From Alphaproteobacteria bacterium (lineage in GTDB: Bacteria > Pseudomonadota > Alphaproteobacteria > Rhizobiales > Xanthobacteraceae): a DNA stretch of 64,000 nucleotides. This document shows, one piece after another, positions 60,487 through 64,000 of this stretch (positions are counted from its first letter, which is position 1; each line of letters opens with the position of its first letter). The notes under the pieces are model-generated. The model made no database searches and was not told the DNA's origin. It saw nothing but the letters and a program-made list of their open reading frames with translations. A program made the translations under genes and the position numbers. The DNA lies in the NCBI GenBank assembly GCA_016869215.1, contig VGEP01000005.1:109437-173436 (forward strand), read 5' to 3'.

Positions 60487-61016
60487 GTCCCATCTCCCTG
60501 ACTGAACGGTCTTTGCAGTTCGAAGTTCAACTTCACGACTTGCGCCGTGACGATGCCCGATTGCAGCGGCGGCCGCTGTGGGATTCCCACACCGCCGGCC
60601 TGCGCGCGCCCGGTCACTATGGGCGCTGCTTTATCCACCCTGTTGGCGTCCACCCTACGGGACCCCAAATACGGGCTGTGTCGGCAAACATTGCGGCGAT
60701 CGCCGCCTTCAATTTGGGGGCGTCCTCGGGGGATACCAATACCGATGTGCCCCCCCGTCACCGCGTCGAGCGCCTTGTCATCGAGCGCGCCGGCGGATCG
60801 CGGGCCGATGTCCGGCGCGACTGTGAAGGAGCCGTCGGCGTTGCGCTCGGTCTTGATCCGCAGGCCCTTCGGCAGCGGCTGACCCGCCGCCGCCTCGATG
60901 GCCTGTTGCGGATTTTGCAACAGCCGTTCGGCGACCGCGGGATCGGTTTGCGCCTGCTTGACGAGCCTGTCCACCGCCGCAAGCAGCTTCTCGTAGCCTT
61001 GCGATGTTTCGGACAT
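60483..61016 (-). CDS. NHLP-type (nitrile-hydratase-like leader) RiPP precursor C; C-terminal reading frame uncertain
   Basis: MSETSQGYEKLLAAVDRLVKQAQTDPAVAERLLQNPQQAIEAAAGQPLPKGLRIKTERNADGSFTVAPDIGPRSAGALDDKALDAVTGG is a classic NHLP leader; a G7 run (60750-60756) lies at the GG codons. The frame as sequenced continues to 60483 (ATGA overlap with precursor B). Confidence 0.75.
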   Translation of the reverse strand: MSETSQGYEKLLAAVDRLVKQAQTDPAVAERLLQNPQQAIEAAAGQPLPKGLRIKTERNADGSFTVAPDIGPRSAGALDDKALDAVTGGHIGIGIPRGRPQIEGGDRRNVCRHSPYLGSRRVDANRVDKAAPIVTGRAQAGGVGIPQRPPLQSGIVTAQVVKLNFELQRPFSQGDGT

Positions 61017-61279
61017 CGCTGCTCTCCATTGGCTGTGCTTTGCGTCAACCCCGGTGCCGGTTCGACCGGCCTCGCGATGGTTGTTGGCGCCGCATGCAAA
61101 TCGGCAGCGAGAGCGCAATTGCGGGTTCAATTACCGCAGGCCCGCGGTATCGGCTGTGGCAAATGTCACACCGTTTCCGTCGGCCAGGACCATTACAAAC
61201 TGAAATCGCCGCCCTGTCCATCGGCTGCGCCGGTCGTCCCGGCGGCCGGAACCACAGCGGCGCGCCGGACAACGACACG

Positions 61280-61495
61280 TCAGCCCGCCCGCGCGCCCAT
61301 CAGCTTCTTCAGCATGTGCTGGAACCGCGTACCGGCCATCGACAGCTGGTCCAGCACGATGAACAGGTCGGGCACCTCGACGCCCTCGCGGATGATGACG
61401 TCGCCGTTCTGAAGCGCGAGCCGGCGCCCCGATTGCGACATCCATTCGATATCGCCGTCGTTGAGCAGCCCCATGATGTAAAGCACTTTCCTCAT
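61280..61495 (-). CDS. Short cyclic-nucleotide-binding-domain-like protein (apparently truncated)
   Basis: MRKVLYIMGLLNDGDIEWMSQSGRRLALQNGDVIIREGVEVPDLFIVLDQLSMAGTRFQHMLKKLMGARAG; first strands of a CNB/Crp-like jelly roll, then an unrelated short tail. Confidence 0.6.
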   Translation of the reverse strand: MRKVLYIMGLLNDGDIEWMSQSGRRLALQNGDVIIREGVEVPDLFIVLDQLSMAGTRFQHMLKKLMGARAG

Positions 61496-61518
61496 CGCGC
61501 ACCCCCTGCTTGCCGCTG

Positions 61519-64000
61519 CTAGAGCAGCTGGCGCTTCGCCAATGCGGCGAAGGTCCCGTCCAGTTTCATCAGTTCGTCGTAGCTTCCGGTCTCGACCAGC
61601 CGGCCCTGCTCCAATACGAAAATCCGGTCCACCGCCTGAATCGTGCTCAGGCGGTGGGCGATCACGATCCGCGTCGTCGACAAACGCCCGAGCGTCTCGG
61701 TGACGATCGCCTGAGTGCGATTGTCGAGCGCGCTGGTGGCCTCGTCCATCAGCAGGATGCGCGGGTGGCGCACCAGCGCGCGCGCGATCAGGATGCGCTG
61801 GCGCTGGCCGCCCGACAGCGTCGCGCCGCCGTCCAACAGCACCGTGTGCATGCCCATCGGCATCGCCTCGACGTCGCCGTCGAGGCCGACCATCCGCGCC
61901 GCGGCCCAGGCCTCGTCGAGGCCGAGCCGCGCGCCGCCGACGATGTTCTCGTAGATGCTGCCGCCGGACAGCCGCCCGTGCTGGAGCACGACGCCGACCT
62001 GCTCGCGCACCGCGCCCATGTCGAGGCGCTCCGCAGACTTGGCGCCGAAGAAGATCTCGCCGACCTCGGGCCGCTCGAAGCCGAGGATCAGCCGCGCGAT
62101 CGTCGATTTGCCGCTGCCCGACGGCCCGACCAGCGCCACGAATTGCCCCGGCTCGATGCGCAGGCTGATGTCGTTGAGCACCAGCGGCCCGTCGGACACG
62201 TAGCGGAACTTGACGTGCTTCAATTCGATGCCGCCGTCGAGAACGCCGGGCGGTTCGGTGTTCTGCGGCACCTCGATCTCGGCCTCCATGATCGGCCTGG
62301 CGCGCTCGATCAGCGGCACGACGATCAGCATGGTGGTCAGCGAATGGGTCATGCCGGTGAGCGCGCCCATGACCTGGCCGAACGCGGTGCTGAACGCGAC
62401 GAAGTCGGCGGCCGAGAACGGCTTGGCCCCGCCGGCTCCAGCCTTTCCGTCGCCTCCCGCCGGCGCGAGGTCGGCGGTGAGGAAATAGGCGATCGCACCG
62501 TAGAGCGTCGCGGTCGCCAGCACCGGCAGGAACGACATCACGGTTGCGTTGGCCGCCTGCCAGCGCTGCGAAGCGATGAACCGGTCGCGCTGGGCCACGA
62601 AATACCGCGACCACTGCGCCATCGCACGCGGCTCTGCCGCGGCCACCCGGAGCTTGGCTATACCGACCAGCATCTGCACCACGAAACCCTCGAGCCGGCC
62701 GCGGTGGCGCAGCTCCTCGCGGTCGTGCCGGAGCTGGCCGAACGACATCGCCGCGATCGCGAGGCACATGAAAACCGTGAGGCCGAGCGAGACCAGCGCC
62801 AGCCGCGTGTCGTAGAAGAACAGCGGCACGAGACTCATCAGGCCGAAGACGCCGCCGAGCAGCGCGCCCGCGGTGGTGCCCGACAGCGTCTCGCGCGCCG
62901 CCTGGATGCCGAGCACCCGGTCGGTCACCTCGCCGACGGTGAACTTGCGGTAGAATCCGGTCGGCAGCCGCAGCAGCCGCTCGATCAGCGCCGGCTGCAG
63001 CCGCGCCTCGAACCGCGCCTCGGCGCGCAGCAGCGCGATGCTCTTCAACGCCTCGAACACGGCGCCGCCGATAGCGCTCACGAGCAGCGCGCCGATCACG
63101 ATGATCAGCATGTCGACCTGACCGTCGGGAATGATCGAATCGATCAGATAGTGCGACCAGATCGGCATGGTCATCGCGAGCAGCGCCCCCAACAGCGAGG
63201 CGACGCCGATCCGGATCAGGTCGTCGCGCACCTCGAAGCGATTGAACATGAACAGGTCGAGGAAGCGCAGCGGCCGCGGCGGCAGGTTGGCGTAGAGCTG
63301 GACCGCACCCGTCGCGAGCATGTCGACGTTCTCGGCCGTGACGGTCTGCGCGCCGTCCGCCCCGATCGCCTGCCAGCCACGGCGCTCGCTGTAGATCAGC
63401 GCCAGCGGCGCGCCGTCGTCCGCACGCCAGCCGAGCATTGGCGGGCCTTCGAACTGCCAGAAGTCTTTCTTCAGCACGAGATGCCGGCGGCCGAGCCGCG
63501 CCCGGTGGGCGACGAAATCGATCCGGTCGTCAGCGGCGCCGAGCTCGGCGCTGTCGGCGATCGCCGTGCGCGCGGCCGCAAGCTCCGGCCCCCGGATGTG
63601 AATCCCCTGCAGCACAAGGTCGAGCACCGCCGACAGCGGATCGCCGCCCCATTCCTGTTGCGCGTGGGTGCGGCGCGACCTTGCCGAACCCGCGAGGTCG
63701 CGTAGCGCGACGTCGAATTCGCGGCGGATGGTGCCGCGGCCGGACGCGACCACGCGGCTCTCCGCCTCGATGCGGCGGCGGATGCGGCCGCTCGCCGCGT
63801 CGAGCGCGAGTGCGTTGAACGGCGCCAGCGCGCGCGGCTTGGTGCGGCCGGGCCCTTTGACCGACAACGAGGCCTCGCCGCCCGCCACGATCCACGCCTG
63901 CGCCGCGAGTGGAATCGTCACGCCCGGCTCGACCGCGGCGCCGCCCAGGAAGCGCACCGCGCCGGCGCCGGCCGTCACCCAGTGCACGGTGCGCGGATCG
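61519..64000 (-). CDS. NHLM/NHLP bacteriocin-system ABC exporter, permease/ATP-binding subunit (5' end beyond window)
   Basis: N-terminal ~250-aa soluble region, TM domain, ATPase 'GPSGSGKSTIARLILGFERPEVGEIFFG', 'VREQVGVVLQHGRLSGGSIYENIVGG', 'LSGGQRQRILIARALVRHPRILLMDEATSALD'. Frame still open at 64000. Confidence 0.88.
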   Translation of the reverse strand, partial: DPRTVHWVTAGAGAVRFLGGAAVEPGVTIPLAAQAWIVAGGEASLSVKGPGRTKPRALAPFNALALDAASGRIRRRIEAESRVVASGRGTIRREFDVALRDLAGSARSRRTHAQQEWGGDPLSAVLDLVLQGIHIRGPELAAARTAIADSAELGAADDRIDFVAHRARLGRRHLVLKKDFWQFEGPPMLGWRADDGAPLALIYSERRGWQAIGADGAQTVTAENVDMLATGAVQLYANLPPRPLRFLDLFMFNRFEVRDDLIRIGVASLLGALLAMTMPIWSHYLIDSIIPDGQVDMLIIVIGALLVSAIGGAVFEALKSIALLRAEARFEARLQPALIERLLRLPTGFYRKFTVGEVTDRVLGIQAARETLSGTTAGALLGGVFGLMSLVPLFFYDTRLALVSLGLTVFMCLAIAAMSFGQLRHDREELRHRGRLEGFVVQMLVGIAKLRVAAAEPRAMAQWSRYFVAQRDRFIASQRWQAANATVMSFLPVLATATLYGAIAYFLTADLAPAGGDGKAGAGGAKPFSAADFVAFSTAFGQVMGALTGMTHSLTTMLIVVPLIERARPIMEAEIEVPQNTEPPGVLDGGIELKHVKFRYVSDGPLVLNDISLRIEPGQFVALVGPSGSGKSTIARLILGFERPEVGEIFFGAKSAERLDMGAVREQVGVVLQHGRLSGGSIYENIVGGARLGLDEAWAAARMVGLDGDVEAMPMGMHTVLLDGGATLSGGQRQRILIARALVRHPRILLMDEATSALDNRTQAIVTETLGRLSTTRIVIAHRLSTIQAVDRIFVLEQGRLVETGSYDELMKLDGTFAALAKRQLL

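Noticed and set aside
61510-63705. 731-aa plus-strand ORF opposite the ABC exporter
   Set aside because: Arg/His/Asp/Ala-rich shadow ORF antisense to a clear ABC transporter; no recognizable domain.

Overview
The window is 64 kb of GC-rich alphaproteobacterial-type chromosome (Rhizobiales-like by gene content and dispersed palindromic repeats; inference only). No rRNA, tRNA, CRISPR array or transposase was recognised. Most of it (about 1-58 kb) is catabolic and transport DNA. It holds three orphan Bug/TctC-type solute-binding proteins, a TauT/NitT-like ABC importer next to a ThDP-dependent decarboxylase and an aldehyde dehydrogenase, and an aromatic-degradation set (intradiol dioxygenase, amidohydrolase-2 decarboxylase, FAD monooxygenase). 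It also holds acyl-CoA dehydrogenase/ligase genes, an iron/polyamine-type ABC operon with two ATPases, and several oxidoreductases. The most interesting locus is at the right end (about 59.5-64 kb, minus strand) and looks like a RiPP/bacteriocin export system. It has an NHLM/NHLP-type ABC exporter (truncated by the window edge), a shortened cyclic-nucleotide-binding-like protein, one NHLP-type precursor (leader ending ...LDAVTGG), and two tandemly duplicated Nif11-like precursors (leaders ending ...ELEQVSGG / ...ELDQVSGG) whose cores have diverged. The NHLP-type precursor has a G7 homopolymer exactly at the leader/core junction, so a one-base change would give an entirely different core. Other points of note: a TMEM143/DUF3754-like gene split by one in-frame TAG, a globin-sensor-like chemotaxis transducer that seems to lack the proximal His, paired dyads upstream of an Lrp-family regulator, and several families of intergenic palindromic repeats.
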